A stretch of 64,000 nt of DNA from Vibrio hepatarius (GCF_001274785.1 NZ_LHPI01000008.1:228817-292816); one strand, 5' to 3'. Shown: positions 21,869-32,676, counted from the first letter of the stretch. Program-made: numbers and translations. Notes: generated by a model from the letters alone, not told the origin.

Positions 21869-22600
21869 TTATTTACGCGCTTCAACCATCAGTGCTTTCA
21901 TATCAGCAACCGCTTTGTGCAGGCCATCAAACACCGCACGACCAATGATCGAGTGACCGATATTCAGTTCGTAAATTTCAGGGATAGCAGCGATAGCGGC
22001 TACGTTGTGGTAAGTCAAACCGTGGCCAGCGTTAACCGTGATACCTAAATCTGCCGCGTAGCTTGCGCCTGCAGAGATTTTCTTCAGCTCATTTTGTTGT
22101 TCCGCTTCGGTTTCTGCATCGGCGTAGTGGCCTGTGTGCAGCTCGATAAACGGCGCACCACACGCTTTCGCTGCGTCGATTTGCTCGCGGTCTGCATCGA
22201 TAAACAGAGATACTTTAATGCCAGCAGCAGTCAGTTTTTGTGTAGCTGCTTTTACTTTCTCTAGCTGACCAACAACGTCCAAACCACCTTCAGTTGTTAG
22301 TTCTTCACGCTTCTCTGGTACCAAGCATACGTACTCAGGCTGCGTTTTCAGCGCGATCTCGACCATCTCGTCAGTCACTGCCATTTCTAGGTTCATGCGC
22401 GTTTGTAGCGTTTCACGTAGGATGCGGACGTCTCGGTCTAGGATGTGGCGACGGTCTTCACGTAGGTGAATCGTAATACCATCTGCACCGGCACGTTCTG
22501 CAATTTCAGCGGCGTGTACCGGATCTGGGTACTTAGTTCCACGCGCGTTACGTAAAGTCGCAATATGGTCGATGTTAACACCTAGGTAAATTGAGCTCAT
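21869..22600 (-). CDS. pdxJ: Pyridoxine 5'-phosphate synthase
   Basis: This 243-residue TIM-barrel enzyme condenses 1-deoxyxylulose 5-phosphate with 3-amino-2-oxopropyl phosphate to give pyridoxine 5'-phosphate. Family motifs include [16 protein letters not shown] at the N-terminus, [15 protein letters not shown] near residue 40, ELHTGHYAD near 135 and [11 protein letters not shown] near 190. Its ATG overlaps the recO stop by 4 bp (ATGA), so it is translationally coupled to recO, and acpS follows. Confidence 0.97.
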   Translation of the reverse strand: MSSIYLGVNIDHIATLRNARGTKYPDPVHAAEIAERAGADGITIHLREDRRHILDRDVRILRETLQTRMNLEMAVTDEMVEIALKTQPEYVCLVPEKREELTTEGGLDVVGQLEKVKAATQKLTAAGIKVSLFIDADREQIDAAKACGAPFIELHTGHYADAETEAEQQNELKKISAGASYAADLGITVNAGHGLTYHNVAAIAAIPEIYELNIGHSIIGRAVFDGLHKAVADMKALMVEARK

Positions 22601-23322
22601 TTTCCAATACTCCGTGCTCGGGGAACCAACGATAGGAACAGTTCCCTGCTTTTTAATGGTTTGCCGCCAAGATACGGCTTTAAGGCTATGCGTGTAAAGC
22701 GTTTTGCCGCTTTAAGTTGTTCTTTTGTGGTAAATCGACGCTCGCTGATCGCAATCAGTTCGTTACCAACAAATGTCAGGTTATCTCGACGCACCGACGC
22801 GATAAAGCCTTTTTGTTCCCGATAACGATACGTCATCTCTGGATCGATAGGCTCGCCAGTACCAGCACAATGCAGAAAGTCGACGCCGTACCCCATTGCC
22901 GACAACATTGCGAGTTCAAAGCGTCGCAAAGCGGGCTCTGGATTATCACACTGCGCCAGTTCCGTTAGCGCGTGCAGGTAATCGTGGAACAGTGCAGGCA
23001 TTGGCACTTCAGCCATCAGAACTCGGCCAATCAATTCATTGACATACATCGCCGAGTAGAGATTAATCCCACTTAATGGCAAACCAAGACTGATAGGTTC
23101 AGCTTGTCGTAGCGTCTTCATTGAGCCGTTGCCCGACCATTTCAGCAACAGTGGCGTAAACGGCTGCAGCGCCCCTTTTAAGTTGGAACGCTTGCTTCGT
23201 GCACCTTTAGACATCAGCGTAACCCGGCCGTACTCCTCGCTAAAAACGTCTAGGATCAAGCTCGATTCGCTATAAGGGCGACGATGTAAAACAAAACAGC
23301 GCTGTAAGCCTTCTGAGGACAT
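22597..23322 (-). CDS. recO: DNA repair protein RecO
   Basis: This 241-residue recombination mediator helps load RecA through RecR and SSB. The N-terminal OB fold (about residues 5-80) reads [25 protein letters not shown] in outline. A helical C-terminal domain follows. The enteric-type RecO lacks a full zinc finger, which matches the single Cys in [10 protein letters not shown] chose the ATG at 23320-23322 with GAG upstream. A TTG at 23334 would add four residues. It heads the recO-pdxJ-acpS operon. Confidence 0.94.
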   Translation of the reverse strand: MSSEGLQRCFVLHRRPYSESSLILDVFSEEYGRVTLMSKGARSKRSNLKGALQPFTPLLLKWSGNGSMKTLRQAEPISLGLPLSGINLYSAMYVNELIGRVLMAEVPMPALFHDYLHALTELAQCDNPEPALRRFELAMLSAMGYGVDFLHCAGTGEPIDPEMTYRYREQKGFIASVRRDNLTFVGNELIAISERRFTTKEQLKAAKRFTRIALKPYLGGKPLKSRELFLSLVPRARSIGK

Positions 23323-23340
23323 AGTCTCTGCCAATAGATA

Positions 23341-23371
23341 AAAAATAAGGAGCCCATCGGCTCCTTATTTG
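23341..23371. terminator. Terminator between era and recO
   Basis: AAATAAGGAGCC and GGCTCCTTATTT form a 12-bp perfect stem around CATC. On the minus strand it is followed by T-rich sequence, so it ends the rnc-era transcript. Confidence 0.85.
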
Positions 23372-23407
23372 TTGTGATTCGGAGCGAAGCTAACTGCCTC
23401 GCGTTCC

Positions 23408-24385
23408 TTATAAATCGTCAATGTAGCCAAGAGAGCGAAGAGCACGCTCGTCGTCAGCCCAGCCCGATTTCACCTTAACCCAAGTTTCAAGGTAAACCTT
23501 ACGGCCAAACAATTCTTCCATATCAAGACGCGCTTCGCGACCGATGGTTTTGATCTTCTCGCCACCTTTACCGATCACCATTTTCTTCTGACCGGAGCGC
23601 TCAACCAAGATCAATGCGTTGATGTGGAAACCGTCGGTTTCTGGGTTGTAATCAAAACGCTCGATCTCAACCGTTACTGAGTAAGGCAGTTCTTCACCCG
23701 TAAAACGCATCAGTTTTTCACGTACGATTTCTGACGCCATGAAACGCTGAGAGCGGTCCGTCACGTACTCTTCTGGGAAGTGGTGTGTCGCTTTTGGCAA
23801 ATGGTCACGTACGTGCTTGCGCAGCACGTCGATGTTCTTGCCGTGTTTCGCCGAAATAGGCACGACATCGACAAAGTCCATCTTCTTCGACATATCCATC
23901 ATGTGTAACATGACTTCATTACGGTCTTGGACGTTATCCACTTTGTTGACACACAGTACCACTGGGAAGTTCGACTTCTGAAGCTTCGTCAGCACCATCT
24001 CGTCGTCTTTGGTCCAGTGCGTGCCGTCAACGAGGAAGAACACCAAGTTCACATCACTTAGAGATGAGTTCGCAGCACGGTTCATCAATCGGTTAATCGC
24101 ACGCTTTTCTTCGATATGAAGTCCCGGCGTATCAACGTAAATCGCTTGGTAATCACCTTCGGTGTCAACACCCATGATACGGTGACGCGTGGTCTGCGGT
24201 TTACGTGAGGTGATCGAAATCTTCTGCCCCAAGATGCGGTTAAGCAGCGTCGATTTACCTACGTTTGGTCGGCCAACAATCGCCACAAAACCACAGTGCT
24301 GGTTTTCAGGCGTGCTAGCAGGCTCATTGCTCGATGAGAAGAACGCATCGATATCAAATTCGTTGTTGTCTGTTGAATCAGTCAT
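23408..24385 (-). CDS. era: GTPase Era
   Basis: This 325-residue GTPase binds the 3' end of 16S rRNA during 30S maturation. The G motifs are complete: GRPNVGKST (G1), TTRHRIMG (G2), VDTPGLH (G3), CVNKVDN (G4) and SAKHG (G5). A C-terminal KH domain contains [19 protein letters not shown]. It has an extra N-terminal tail of about 25 acidic residues ([17 protein letters not shown]) compared with the shortest Era proteins. It overlaps rnc by 8 bp, so the two are translationally coupled. Confidence 0.97.
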   Translation of the reverse strand: MTDSTDNNEFDIDAFFSSSNEPASTPENQHCGFVAIVGRPNVGKSTLLNRILGQKISITSRKPQTTRHRIMGVDTEGDYQAIYVDTPGLHIEEKRAINRLMNRAANSSLSDVNLVFFLVDGTHWTKDDEMVLTKLQKSNFPVVLCVNKVDNVQDRNEVMLHMMDMSKKMDFVDVVPISAKHGKNIDVLRKHVRDHLPKATHHFPEEYVTDRSQRFMASEIVREKLMRFTGEELPYSVTVEIERFDYNPETDGFHINALILVERSGQKKMVIGKGGEKIKTIGREARLDMEELFGRKVYLETWVKVKSGWADDERALRSLGYIDDL

Positions 24386-25055
24386 TGGTCAATTGCTCTA
24401 GTGCTAATTCAGCAGCCGCTTGTTCTGCCTTGCGGCGGCTGGTGCCTTTACCAATTACAGGATCTCCAATACCTGCAACTTCACACGCTACAGTAAATTC
24501 CTGATTGTGTGCTTCACCTTTAATATTAGTCACTGTGTAAACAGGCAGCGGCTTTCTGCGACCTTGCAAAAACTCTTGAAGACGAGTTTTTGGGTCTTTC
24601 TGAGAAACGCCAGGCTTGATGGCTTCCAAACGCTGTTTATACCAGCTAAGAATGATGCCACGAACAACCTCAATGTCGCTGTCTAGGTAGATAGCACCAA
24701 TGATCGCTTCAACTGCGTCGGCAAGAATAGAATCACGGCGGAAACCACCACTTTTCAACTCACCTGGACCTAATTTTAAGTGATCTCCTAGTTCGAATTC
24801 TCGACCTAGCTCCGCCAATGTATTACCACGCACCAATGTTGCGCGCATGCGGCTCATGTCCCCTTCATTCACTTTAGGGAAACGATGATAAAGATCGTCA
24901 GCAATGACAAAACTTAAAATTGAATCGCCCAGAAACTCAAGACGCTCATTATGTTTACCGTTAGCGCTGCGGTGAGTCAGCGCTAAGTTGATAAGCTCAG
25001 CATCATTAAACTGATAGCCGAGCTTTTTCTCTAGTTTTTCGATAGGAGAATTCAT
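24378..25055 (-). CDS. rnc: Ribonuclease III
   Basis: This 225-residue double-strand RNase processes rRNA and many mRNAs. The signature [15 protein letters not shown] near residue 36 and the acidic residues [13 protein letters not shown] near 115 form the catalytic site. The dsRNA-binding domain spans about 155-225 ([17 protein letters not shown], then [18 protein letters not shown]). It lies between lepB and era. In other gammaproteobacteria RNase III cleaves its own leader. I cannot identify that site here. Confidence 0.97.
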   Translation of the reverse strand: MNSPIEKLEKKLGYQFNDAELINLALTHRSANGKHNERLEFLGDSILSFVIADDLYHRFPKVNEGDMSRMRATLVRGNTLAELGREFELGDHLKLGPGELKSGGFRRDSILADAVEAIIGAIYLDSDIEVVRGIILSWYKQRLEAIKPGVSQKDPKTRLQEFLQGRRKPLPVYTVTNIKGEAHNQEFTVACEVAGIGDPVIGKGTSRRKAEQAAAELALEQLTND

Positions 25056-25070
25056 GCTCTCTCGATTTGT

Positions 25071-25967
25071 TTAGTTAATACCACCAATGCGGTTAAAGCG
25101 CACACCTGTTGGAATCCAAGACGGTAGCGCACTGTCTGAGCCACGTTCAAATTCGAAGCTGATCCAGATTCCTACTGCTTTACCCACCAAGTTTGCCTCT
25201 GGTACAAAGCCCCAGTAACGGCTGTCAGCACTGTTGTCACGGTTATCACCCATCACAAAATACTGACCTTCAGGTACGACCCATTCGTTGACCCCGTTAC
25301 GTGGTTGATAAGCTTCCACGCGGTCGCGGCGTAATGGGTTGACCAAGATTTGGTGACCAACTTCACCCAACTTTTCGTCCAACTGAATCAGTGGGATACC
25401 ATTTTGGATAAATTGGCTCTCTTCAACATTAGAAAGTTTAACTGGCTTACAACTGCTCTCGCCCGCTGCCTGAATACAGATTTCTTTCTTGCTGCTGTAG
25501 CGTACCGTATCGCCTGGCAGGCCTACGACACGTTTAATGTAATCAATGTTTGGCTGAGGTGGGTACTTGAATACCACGATGTCACCACGCTCAGGTTTAC
25601 CCGTTTCGACCAGTTGAGTGCGCCATACTGGATCTTTTAGGCCATAGGCGTATTTTTCAACCAGAATGAAATCCCCAACTAATAGAGTCGGCATCATAGA
25701 ACCTGAAGGGATCTGAAACGGCTCGTAGATAAAAGAGCGCAACACTAACACTGCTGCAATCACTGGGAAAATAGAAACGCTGTTCTCTACCCACCAAGGT
25801 TGCTTGTTCACTTTGTTCAGAGTGGCAACATCAAGACCATTGGTTTGCGCTTCAACGTCGGCAACTTGAGCCTGACGTTTCTTAGCAAAAACCAACTTCT
25901 CTAGAACCCAAACGATACCCGTAACAAAAGTTACGATAACGAGGATCAGTGAAAATGTGTTCGCCAT
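25071..25967 (-). CDS. lepB: Signal peptidase I
   Basis: This 298-residue inner-membrane protease removes signal peptides. Two N-terminal membrane helices lie at about residues 5-25 and 60-80. The catalytic Ser90 is in IPSGSMMPTLL, and the general base Lys145 is in DYIKRVVGLPGD. The C-terminal box MGDNRDNSADSRYWG is intact. It follows lepA and precedes rnc, the standard lepA-lepB-rnc-era order. Confidence 0.97.
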   Translation of the reverse strand: MANTFSLILVIVTFVTGIVWVLEKLVFAKKRQAQVADVEAQTNGLDVATLNKVNKQPWWVENSVSIFPVIAAVLVLRSFIYEPFQIPSGSMMPTLLVGDFILVEKYAYGLKDPVWRTQLVETGKPERGDIVVFKYPPQPNIDYIKRVVGLPGDTVRYSSKKEICIQAAGESSCKPVKLSNVEESQFIQNGIPLIQLDEKLGEVGHQILVNPLRRDRVEAYQPRNGVNEWVVPEGQYFVMGDNRDNSADSRYWGFVPEANLVGKAVGIWISFEFERGSDSALPSWIPTGVRFNRIGGIN

Positions 25968-25994
25968 TGACTTCCCTTATCTTAAAAATACGAA

Positions 25995-26019
25995 AGTGAA
26001 AGAGCCGAAACCCTTTCAC
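25995..26019 (-). other. Intercistronic hairpin between lepA and lepB
   Basis: GTGAAAG and CTTTCAC pair perfectly around a 10-base interval, with no T run. It may protect or partly terminate the lepA-lepB transcript. Confidence 0.4.
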
Positions 26020-26054
26020 TTAATTAGTTACCTTATTGAGCCAAACTCAACAAA

Positions 26055-27848
26055 TTAATCTTTACCTACGTGAAGAATTGCAAGGAACGCTTCTTGAGGC
26101 AGCTCTACGTTACCGATCTGCTTCATACGTTTCTTACCTTCTTTCTGTTTCTTCAGAAGTTTCTTCTTACGGCTCACGTCACCACCGTAACATTTGGCGA
26201 TAACGTTCTTACGTAATTGTTTTACCGTCGAACGCGCGATGATGTGGTTACCAATCGCAGCCTGAATCGCGATATCAAACATTTGGCGAGGGATGAACTC
26301 TTTCATCTTCTCAACCAACTGACGACCGCGAGTCTGAGACTGGTCTTTGTGTGTGATCATCGCTAGCGCGTCAACCGTGTCACCGTTCAGAAGCACGTCT
26401 ACGCGAACCATGTTCGACGCTTCAAAGCGCTGGAAGTTGTAGTCCAGAGAAGCATAACCACGTGATGTTGACTTCAGACGGTCAAAGAAATCCAGTACCA
26501 CTTCTGCCATCGGAATATCGTAAGTCACCGCAACTTGGTTACCGTGATAAACCATATCCACCTGAGTACCACGTTTTTCAACACACAGCGTGATAACGTT
26601 ACCTAGGTATTCAGACGGCACTAGGATGTTACAACGCGCGATCGGCTCGCGAATTTCTTCGATGTCGTTTACCGCAGGTAGTTTCGCTGGGCTATCGACA
26701 TACAACAGTTTTCCGTCGGTTTGTTCAACTTCGTAAACTACCGTTGGCGCTGTGGTAATTAGGTCTAGGTCGTATTCACGCTCTAAACGTTCTTGGATAA
26801 TTTCCATGTGCAGCATGCCAAGGAAACCACAACGGAAACCAAAGCCTAGGGCTGCAGAGTTTTCTGGCTCGTAGAACAACGACGCATCGTTCAAGCTCAG
26901 TTTGCCTAGTGCGTCACGGAAGTTCTCGTAGTCGTCAGACGAAACAGGGAACAGACCGGCGTAAACCTGAGGTTTTACTTTCTTAAAGCCCGGTAGCGGT
27001 TTGTCACTGCCGTTTTTCGCTTGCGTCAGCGTATCACCAACTGGCGCGCCTAGGATGTCTTTGATACCACAAACCACCCAACCTACTTCACCAGTACGCA
27101 GCACATCAGTATCCACTTGCTTCGGCGTGAAGATACCTAAACGGTCAACACCCCAAGTTTGGCCTGTGCTCATAACTTTGATCTTGTCGTTTTTCTTCAG
27201 TACGCCGTTTTTGATACGTACCAGAGAGACAACGCCAAGGTAGTTGTCAAACCACGAGTCAATGATCAGTGCCTGTAGTGGTGCATCAGGATCACCTTCC
27301 GGTGCAGGAATCGCAGATACGATATTTTCTAATACTTCATCTACACCCAAGCCGGTTTTCGCCGAACAACGGGTTGCTTCCATCGCATCGATACCGACGA
27401 TTTCTTCAATTTCTTCTGCGACACGCTCTGGGTCAGCAGCAGGTAAGTCGATCTTGTTCAGGATTGGCACAACTTCCAGATCCATTTCGATCGCCGTATA
27501 GCAGTTAGCTAGTGTTTGAGCTTCTACGCCCTGACCCGCATCAACCACCAGCAGCGCGCCTTCACAAGCGGCTAGAGAACGCGACACTTCGTACGCGAAG
27601 TCAACGTGTCCAGGGGTGTCGATGAAGTTAAGCTGATAAGTTTCACCATCTTTTGCGGTGTAGTTTAGTGTCACACTCTGAGATTTGATGGTGATGCCAC
27701 GTTCACGCTCTAGATCCATAGAGTCAAGAACCTGCGCTGCCATTTCACGGTCGCTTAGACCACCGCAAACTTGGATCAAACGGTCAGATAGGGTCGACTT
27801 ACCATGGTCGATGTGGGCGATAATCGAAAAGTTACGAATGTGCTTCAT
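26055..27848 (-). CDS. lepA: Elongation factor 4 (LepA)
   Basis: This 597-residue translational GTPase acts in initiation and ribosome biogenesis or back-translocation. The G motifs [24 protein letters not shown] and SAKTG are present. The EF-G-like domains follow. The LepA-specific C-terminal domain ends in a very basic stretch ([21 protein letters not shown]) before the terminal ILHVGKD. Its length is normal for the family. Confidence 0.97.
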   Translation of the reverse strand: MKHIRNFSIIAHIDHGKSTLSDRLIQVCGGLSDREMAAQVLDSMDLERERGITIKSQSVTLNYTAKDGETYQLNFIDTPGHVDFAYEVSRSLAACEGALLVVDAGQGVEAQTLANCYTAIEMDLEVVPILNKIDLPAADPERVAEEIEEIVGIDAMEATRCSAKTGLGVDEVLENIVSAIPAPEGDPDAPLQALIIDSWFDNYLGVVSLVRIKNGVLKKNDKIKVMSTGQTWGVDRLGIFTPKQVDTDVLRTGEVGWVVCGIKDILGAPVGDTLTQAKNGSDKPLPGFKKVKPQVYAGLFPVSSDDYENFRDALGKLSLNDASLFYEPENSAALGFGFRCGFLGMLHMEIIQERLEREYDLDLITTAPTVVYEVEQTDGKLLYVDSPAKLPAVNDIEEIREPIARCNILVPSEYLGNVITLCVEKRGTQVDMVYHGNQVAVTYDIPMAEVVLDFFDRLKSTSRGYASLDYNFQRFEASNMVRVDVLLNGDTVDALAMITHKDQSQTRGRQLVEKMKEFIPRQMFDIAIQAAIGNHIIARSTVKQLRKNVIAKCYGGDVSRKKKLLKKQKEGKKRMKQIGNVELPQEAFLAILHVGKD

Positions 27849-27918
27849 GATTTGGGGTGACTAAACTCATTTTTAATAGGGACAATACTACCCACAGATA
27901 TATTCAATATGGGTATAG

Positions 27919-27945
27919 AAATGCCGTCGTTTGACGGCATTTCAA
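27919..27945 (-). terminator. Hairpin after rseC
   Basis: AAATGCCGTC and GACGGCATTT form a 10-bp perfect stem around four bases between rseC and lepA. The T run is short (TTTC on the minus strand), so the terminator is probably weak and some readthrough into lepA is possible. Confidence 0.6.
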
Positions 27946-27985
27946 TCAAGTTGGCAGATTCTACCCAATTTCTGGGCGCTTCGCA

Positions 27986-28456
27986 CTAGCTAATTGGTTC
28001 TCCCAATACCCTAAGCAAAGTAACCTGCTGTGAGGAGAGACTTTCCTGTTTGGCTGCCATCGCTTTTGCTAAGTAAATCCCCGCTCCGGTAAAGATAGCA
28101 GAACTAAGAATCACCACACCTTCGCCGCCGCCAAGCCACGGCAGCAATAGCCACTGACCAAACAAAGCGCCAACGATGAGCGCAAACAGTGGAATAAGGT
28201 ACACGATAGCCGCTGACTGTAGCAGGCTCTTTTCAGGCAGACCGATTTCCACCACCTGACCTTCTTTAACGATTTTTTTGGTAACTAAATGCCAATGGAG
28301 CGACTTTCTACCAATAGCTTTGGAGACGACACCCGTACCGCAGCTCTTTTGCGACGAGCAGCTACTGCAACTGGTTTGTTGATCGCAGCTCAATTCGACT
28401 TCGTAACCGGTCGCATTGGCTTTTACAGCAGACACGGTCGCTAATGCGGTCATCAT
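27986..28456 (-). CDS. rseC: SoxR-reducing/sigma-E modulator RseC
   Basis: This 156-residue inner-membrane protein has an N-terminal Cys-rich segment (CDQQTSCSSCSSQKSCGTG, residues 24-42). Two adjacent membrane helices follow at about 82-125. The Cys pattern matches the RseC/RsxC-linked family, which reduces SoxR and weakly modulates sigma-E. It is the last gene of rpoE-rseABC and overlaps rseB by 4 bp. A second in-frame ATG one codon later is an equally good start. Confidence 0.93.
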   Translation of the reverse strand: MMTALATVSAVKANATGYEVELSCDQQTSCSSCSSQKSCGTGVVSKAIGRKSLHWHLVTKKIVKEGQVVEIGLPEKSLLQSAAIVYLIPLFALIVGALFGQWLLLPWLGGGEGVVILSSAIFTGAGIYLAKAMAAKQESLSSQQVTLLRVLGEPIS

Positions 28457-29415
28457 GGTCTACTACTCTGAGCAATCACCACTGACTGCGCAATTCGCTT
28501 CGCGGTTGCAGGTGGAATATCACCAACTACTGACACTTCGAGATTGCCGTTCACCAAGCTGTGCAGCGTACGTCGCCCTTGTCTCACCAATTGGCCTTTG
28601 AGTGACAAGTTGTCACTGTCAGCCACATAGACAGAGAAACTAAATAGACCATCGCTGTACATCTGGCTTTCGACCATACGCTCAGTGTTCGCCATTCGGT
28701 AGCGGTTCAAATCTTTGGGCTCAAAGCCTTCAGGAATCCATTTCACGCGCCAAAAAGACTCTTTGACCTGACCTTTCGGTAAAGAGAGTACTTCTGGAAG
28801 TTTGACTTCATTAAGCGCACTGAGAATATCCACCACCTGGTCACTCACGCTGTAAGACACCGCGCGAAACTGTTCAAGAATCTCACCATCACGGTCAATC
28901 AGATCCGCTCTTAGCGGTAGATTATTCTTTTCATCAACCCACAATACGTACGAGTAACGCAGCCCATCTTTTGGTACCACACGTAATACCTGACAAGCCG
29001 AACCTGCCTCACGAGCGCGACCAACCTGAATAAAGTCATAGAACTCGCTCAGGTCATCCACGTTGGTGTTGAGAAATGGAATAACGGGCGCAACCATGCT
29101 GCCCGATTCAATCGTAAACGGTTCAACACCTGGTTCGATATAGCTGACTTCTTCGCCGCGACGAATCACTTCACGAATCGGTCCGCTTAAATACACCAGA
29201 TGCGCGAGCTGTTGTTCGCCATCTCGCGCATGGCGATACAGCAAAGGCTCAATACTGTTTTTCTTGATAAGGATGTATGACAACTCATAATTGAGGTGCT
29301 GGCTTGCTTCATTCATTTGATGCAACAAAGCCTCTGCAGGAGCTTGTTGTTCTGCAAAGGCTGGTGCCGCATTCAAACTGAACAGTGTAAGCGCACTGAT
29401 CAGAAATTTTTTCAT
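28453..29415 (-). CDS. rseB: Sigma-E regulator RseB
   Basis: This 320-residue periplasmic protein binds RseA and shields it from DegS cleavage until mislocalised lipoproteins or LPS relieve it. The signal peptide ends near residue 21 (NAAPAFAEQ). The N-terminal lipid-sensing domain is LolA-like (residues 25-200). A smaller C-terminal domain, about 220-318, contacts RseA. It overlaps rseA by 4 bp and rseC by 4 bp, so translation of the three is coupled. Confidence 0.95.
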   Translation of the reverse strand: MKKFLISALTLFSLNAAPAFAEQQAPAEALLHQMNEASQHLNYELSYILIKKNSIEPLLYRHARDGEQQLAHLVYLSGPIREVIRRGEEVSYIEPGVEPFTIESGSMVAPVIPFLNTNVDDLSEFYDFIQVGRAREAGSACQVLRVVPKDGLRYSYVLWVDEKNNLPLRADLIDRDGEILEQFRAVSYSVSDQVVDILSALNEVKLPEVLSLPKGQVKESFWRVKWIPEGFEPKDLNRYRMANTERMVESQMYSDGLFSFSVYVADSDNLSLKGQLVRQGRRTLHSLVNGNLEVSVVGDIPPATAKRIAQSVVIAQSSRP

Positions 29416-30047
29416 TCAACTACCGTTTCTGAATCATCACTATGGTCAGTAATGCTTTCGCTATTTAAGCGCAGTTGCAATTCGTAATCTTGTAGCATAG
29501 CGTTGATGCGACGACGCTGCTCTTGAATGCTAGACGCGTTCAGGTTTTGCTGTTCTTCAACCGACGCGCGCGTCAGGCTTACAGGTTCCGCACTACCCGC
29601 AAAAGGAATCGTTTGGAGAACTGGAAGCTGGTCTGCTTGTGGGGCTGCTGGATCGCTGCCGCCGTATTGTTGCACACCTAGGATAACCGCCAGCGAGACA
29701 CAAGCTGCCACCGCAACTTGCCCAAACTGATTCAACCACGCAGGTAACTGTCGACGAGCTTTAGCCGGAGTCGGTTGTGACTCTTTGCCTCTGAACTCGT
29801 CAAGCTCAATCACAGAACGCTGAGAGCTATATGTTGAGTGCGCAGGCTCATTTTCAAGTGCTAAAGCTACACTTTCAGCGATATTCCACTCCGGTTTTTC
29901 CGGTGCTTCGCCTCGCATCACATCACCAATTAAATGGTAATTTTTCCAGATCTGCTGGCTATCTTGGTCACGTTCTAACTCGTTAATCAGAACCTTATCG
30001 ACCAACTCTCCATCCATGAGCGCTGAAAGTTTCTCTTTGTCAGCCAT
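29412..30047 (-). CDS. rseA: Anti-sigma-E factor RseA
   Basis: This 211-residue single-pass inner-membrane protein holds RpoE inactive. The cytoplasmic domain (residues 1-95) opens MADKEKLSALMDGELVD, which binds the sigma factor. One membrane helix lies at about 118-136. The periplasmic part binds RseB and carries DegS/RseP cleavage sites. I chose the ATG at 30045-30047 because family members start MADKEK. In-frame starts up to 30068 would add seven residues. The gap to rpoE is 26 bp. Confidence 0.94.
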   Translation of the reverse strand: MADKEKLSALMDGELVDKVLINELERDQDSQQIWKNYHLIGDVMRGEAPEKPEWNIAESVALALENEPAHSTYSSQRSVIELDEFRGKESQPTPAKARRQLPAWLNQFGQVAVAACVSLAVILGVQQYGGSDPAAPQADQLPVLQTIPFAGSAEPVSLTRASVEEQQNLNASSIQEQRRRINAMLQDYELQLRLNSESITDHSDDSETVVE

Positions 30048-30073
30048 TATTTTCACCATAAATGTCACTGGTA

Positions 30074-30652
30074 TTAGCGTTGCAAAAGAGGTTGAATTTT
30101 TTTCTCAACCGCTTCACGTGCGCGGAAGATGCGCGAACGCACCGTTCCGACAGGGCAATCCATTACTGCCGCAATTTCTTCATAACTCAAACCATCCAGT
30201 TCGCGTAGCGTCATTGCGGTTTTCAAATCTTCAGGCAGTGCTTCAATCGCACTGAAAACTACTCGTTTCAATTCATTGGACAACGTTAAGTTCTCAGGGT
30301 TCGAAATTTCTTTTAATGCACTACCGGTTTCGTAATATTCAGCTTCTTCAGTATCCACATCTTGGCCTGGTGGTCTGCGACCTTGTGCCACGAGGTGGTT
30401 CTTAGCAGTATTAACCGCGATACGATATAACCATGTATAAAAGGCGCTTTCGCCTCGGAAACCAGGAATCGCTCGATACGCTTTAATAAATGCTTCTTGT
30501 GCTACGTCTGGCACATCGCCGGGGTTTTTGACGTAGCGAGAGATAAGGTTACAAACCTTGTTTTGGTATCGCATTACCAGTAAGTTAAATGCTTGCTTAT
30601 CTCCATTCTGAACTCGCTCAATTAATACTTGATCGGTCAGCTGCTCGTTCAT
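30074..30652 (-). CDS. rpoE: RNA polymerase sigma-E factor
   Basis: This 192-residue ECF sigma factor controls the envelope stress regulon. Region 2 (about residues 20-95) contains DVPDVAQEAFIKAYRAI and FYTWLYRIAVNTAKNHL. Region 4 (about 130-190) contains ALPEDLKTAMTLRELDGLSYEEIAAVMDCPVGTVRSRIFRAR in outline. It heads the rpoE-rseA-rseB-rseC operon. A sigma-E-like promoter upstream (30754-30780) implies autoregulation. Confidence 0.97.
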   Translation of the reverse strand: MNEQLTDQVLIERVQNGDKQAFNLLVMRYQNKVCNLISRYVKNPGDVPDVAQEAFIKAYRAIPGFRGESAFYTWLYRIAVNTAKNHLVAQGRRPPGQDVDTEEAEYYETGSALKEISNPENLTLSNELKRVVFSAIEALPEDLKTAMTLRELDGLSYEEIAAVMDCPVGTVRSRIFRAREAVEKKIQPLLQR

Positions 30653-30753
30653 TCGAGCGGGTACTCCTATCGTTCTTAGCTCTCTATCTTCTCAGATATG
30701 AGCATTAATTATGCAAAATGTAGTATTGACACCACTGCTTACTTGAGCACTAT

Positions 30754-30780
30754 TGTGACCTAGCAAAATATAGATAGTTC
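30754..30780 (-). promoter_or_regulatory. Putative sigma-E promoter of rpoE
   Basis: On the minus strand GAACTA (30780-30775), a 16-base spacer and TCACA (30758-30754) match the sigma-E consensus GAACTT-16-TCNNA. The start of transcription would lie about 95 bases before the rpoE ATG. This fits the known autoregulation of rpoE in other gammaproteobacteria. Confidence 0.5.
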
Positions 30781-30951
30781 AAACTTTCTCTAAACTAATT
30801 TTTAGTTAGTGATGAGCTAAATACCTTCTGATTCGAATTGTGAGGACGAAGGTCAACAAAAGCAATGCTATTTACAAAGAATTGCAGATAAGCAAGTGCT
30901 ATTATAGTGAGCTGCCTCTGAAGTTTTCAGTAGCGACAGTGGTAAAACGTA

Positions 30952-30994
30952 GATTGGTGAGAGTGGGATCGCTCTTCGTTCGACGCACCTAATC
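30952..30994 (+). other. Structured leader upstream of nadB
   Basis: GATTGGTG (30952-30959) can pair with CACC-T-AATC (30986-30994), with one bulge. This closes an inner AGAG/CTCT hairpin. A second small CCC/GGG hairpin follows at about 30996-31009. Function is unknown. The rest of the 404-base gap between rpoE and nadB shows only the sigma-E promoter and no gene. Confidence 0.4.
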
Positions 30995-31056
30995 CCCCTG
31001 TCCGAAGGGTATATTCCGTGCTTCGAGATAATTTAACTCGGGAATTTAAAAGTTTT

Positions 31057-32673
31057 ATGAACGCAAACCGTGAACATCAATGTGATGTGTTAGTGGTAGG
31101 TAGTGGCGCAGCAGGGCTATCGTTGGCGTTACGTGTGGCAAAACACGGCAAAGTCATTGTATTGAGCAAAGGACCTCGCAATGAAGGGGCGACGTATTAC
31201 GCTCAAGGCGGCATCGCAGCAGTATTTGACGAGTCAGACAGCATTGAATCGCACGTACAAGATACCTTAATCGCAGGCGGCGGGATCTGCGAGAAAGAGA
31301 CCGTTGAATTTATCGCTAAAAACGCCAAGAAGTGCGTGCAATGGCTGATTGACGGTGGTGTCCCATTTGACCGTGAAGAAGATGACGACGACGATGAACA
31401 TCCGCGTTATCACTTAACACGCGAAGGCGGGCACAGCCACCGACGTATTCTTCACGCCGCAGATGCAACCGGCATGGCGATGCAAACGTCGCTGCAAGAT
31501 AACGCCCACAACCACCCGAATATCACGGTACTTGAGCGCCATAATGCACTGGATTTAATCACCGAAGACAAGATCGGTGGTGACAGCAAGAAAGTCATCG
31601 GTGCCTACATCTGGAACCGCAACGAAGAGCACGTCGAAACCGTCCGCGCGAAGTTCGTTGTCCTTGCTACTGGTGGTGCGTCGAAAGTCTATCAGTACAC
31701 CTCAAACCCAGATGTTTCTTCTGGCGACGGTATCGCAATCGCCTGGCGCGCAGGTTGCCGAGTCGCAAACTTGGAATTCAACCAGTTCCACCCAACCTGC
31801 TTGTACCACCCAGAAGCAAGAAACTTCCTATTAACGGAAGCGCTGCGTGGTGAAGGCGCGTATCTACGTCGCCCAGATGGCAGTCGCTTTATGCCAGACT
31901 TTGACGAGCGCGAAGAACTAGCACCGCGCGATGTGGTTGCTCGTGCGATTGACTTTGAGATGAAACGCTTGGGTGCAGATTGTATGTACCTAGATATCAG
32001 CCACAAGCCAGCCGACTTTATTGAAAAGCACTTCCCGACGATCAACATGCGTTTGCTCGACCTTGGTATCGATATGACCAAAGAGCCGATCCCAATTGTC
32101 CCTGCCGCGCACTATACCTGTGGCGGTGTAATGGTCGACTTCCAAGGCCAAACCGATTTAGCCCAGCTGTACGCGATTGGCGAAGTGAGTTACACCGGTC
32201 TGCACGGTGCAAACCGCATGGCATCAAACTCGCTACTAGAGTGCGTGGTTTACGCCTGGGCGGCGTCTAAAGACATCATCAAAAAACTTAACGATGCGGA
32301 GCTTCCACCGAGCTTGCCCGCGTGGGATGAAAGCCAAGTAAGCTGCTCGGATGAAGAAGTCGTGATCCAGCACAACTGGCACGAACTGCGCCTGTTTATG
32401 TGGGATTACATGGGTATTGTCCGCACGGACAAACGCCTTGAGCGCGCGCTGCGCCGTATCCAGTTGCTACAACAAGAAACGCACGAGTACTACAGCAATT
32501 TCCGCGTCTCCAACAACCTTCTGGAGCTTCGCAACTTGCTACAAGTCGCTGAGTTGATGGTGCGCTGTGCGATGCAACGTAAAGAGAGCCGTGGCCTGCA
32601 CTACACGCTCGACTACCCAGAACTGGCGGAAAACAGCGGACCAACCATCTTGGTTCCAGAAAAACTGAAATAG
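31057..32673 (+). CDS. nadB: L-aspartate oxidase
   Basis: This 538-residue cytosolic flavoenzyme oxidises aspartate to iminoaspartate, the first step of de novo NAD synthesis. The FAD dinucleotide motif [15 protein letters not shown] lies near the N-terminus. [13 protein letters not shown] near residue 45, the succinate-dehydrogenase-like [23 protein letters not shown] near 245 and GGVMVD near 350 are family features. I chose the ATG at 31057 ([13 protein letters not shown]), the conserved start. A GTG at 31018, in frame and with a better spaced AAGGG, would add 13 residues. It ends before a bidirectional terminator shared with ygfX. Confidence 0.94.
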   Translation: MNANREHQCDVLVVGSGAAGLSLALRVAKHGKVIVLSKGPRNEGATYYAQGGIAAVFDESDSIESHVQDTLIAGGGICEKETVEFIAKNAKKCVQWLIDGGVPFDREEDDDDDEHPRYHLTREGGHSHRRILHAADATGMAMQTSLQDNAHNHPNITVLERHNALDLITEDKIGGDSKKVIGAYIWNRNEEHVETVRAKFVVLATGGASKVYQYTSNPDVSSGDGIAIAWRAGCRVANLEFNQFHPTCLYHPEARNFLLTEALRGEGAYLRRPDGSRFMPDFDEREELAPRDVVARAIDFEMKRLGADCMYLDISHKPADFIEKHFPTINMRLLDLGIDMTKEPIPIVPAAHYTCGGVMVDFQGQTDLAQLYAIGEVSYTGLHGANRMASNSLLECVVYAWAASKDIIKKLNDAELPPSLPAWDESQVSCSDEEVVIQHNWHELRLFMWDYMGIVRTDKRLERALRRIQLLQQETHEYYSNFRVSNNLLELRNLLQVAELMVRCAMQRKESRGLHYTLDYPELAENSGPTILVPEKLK

Positions 32674-32676
32674 ACC

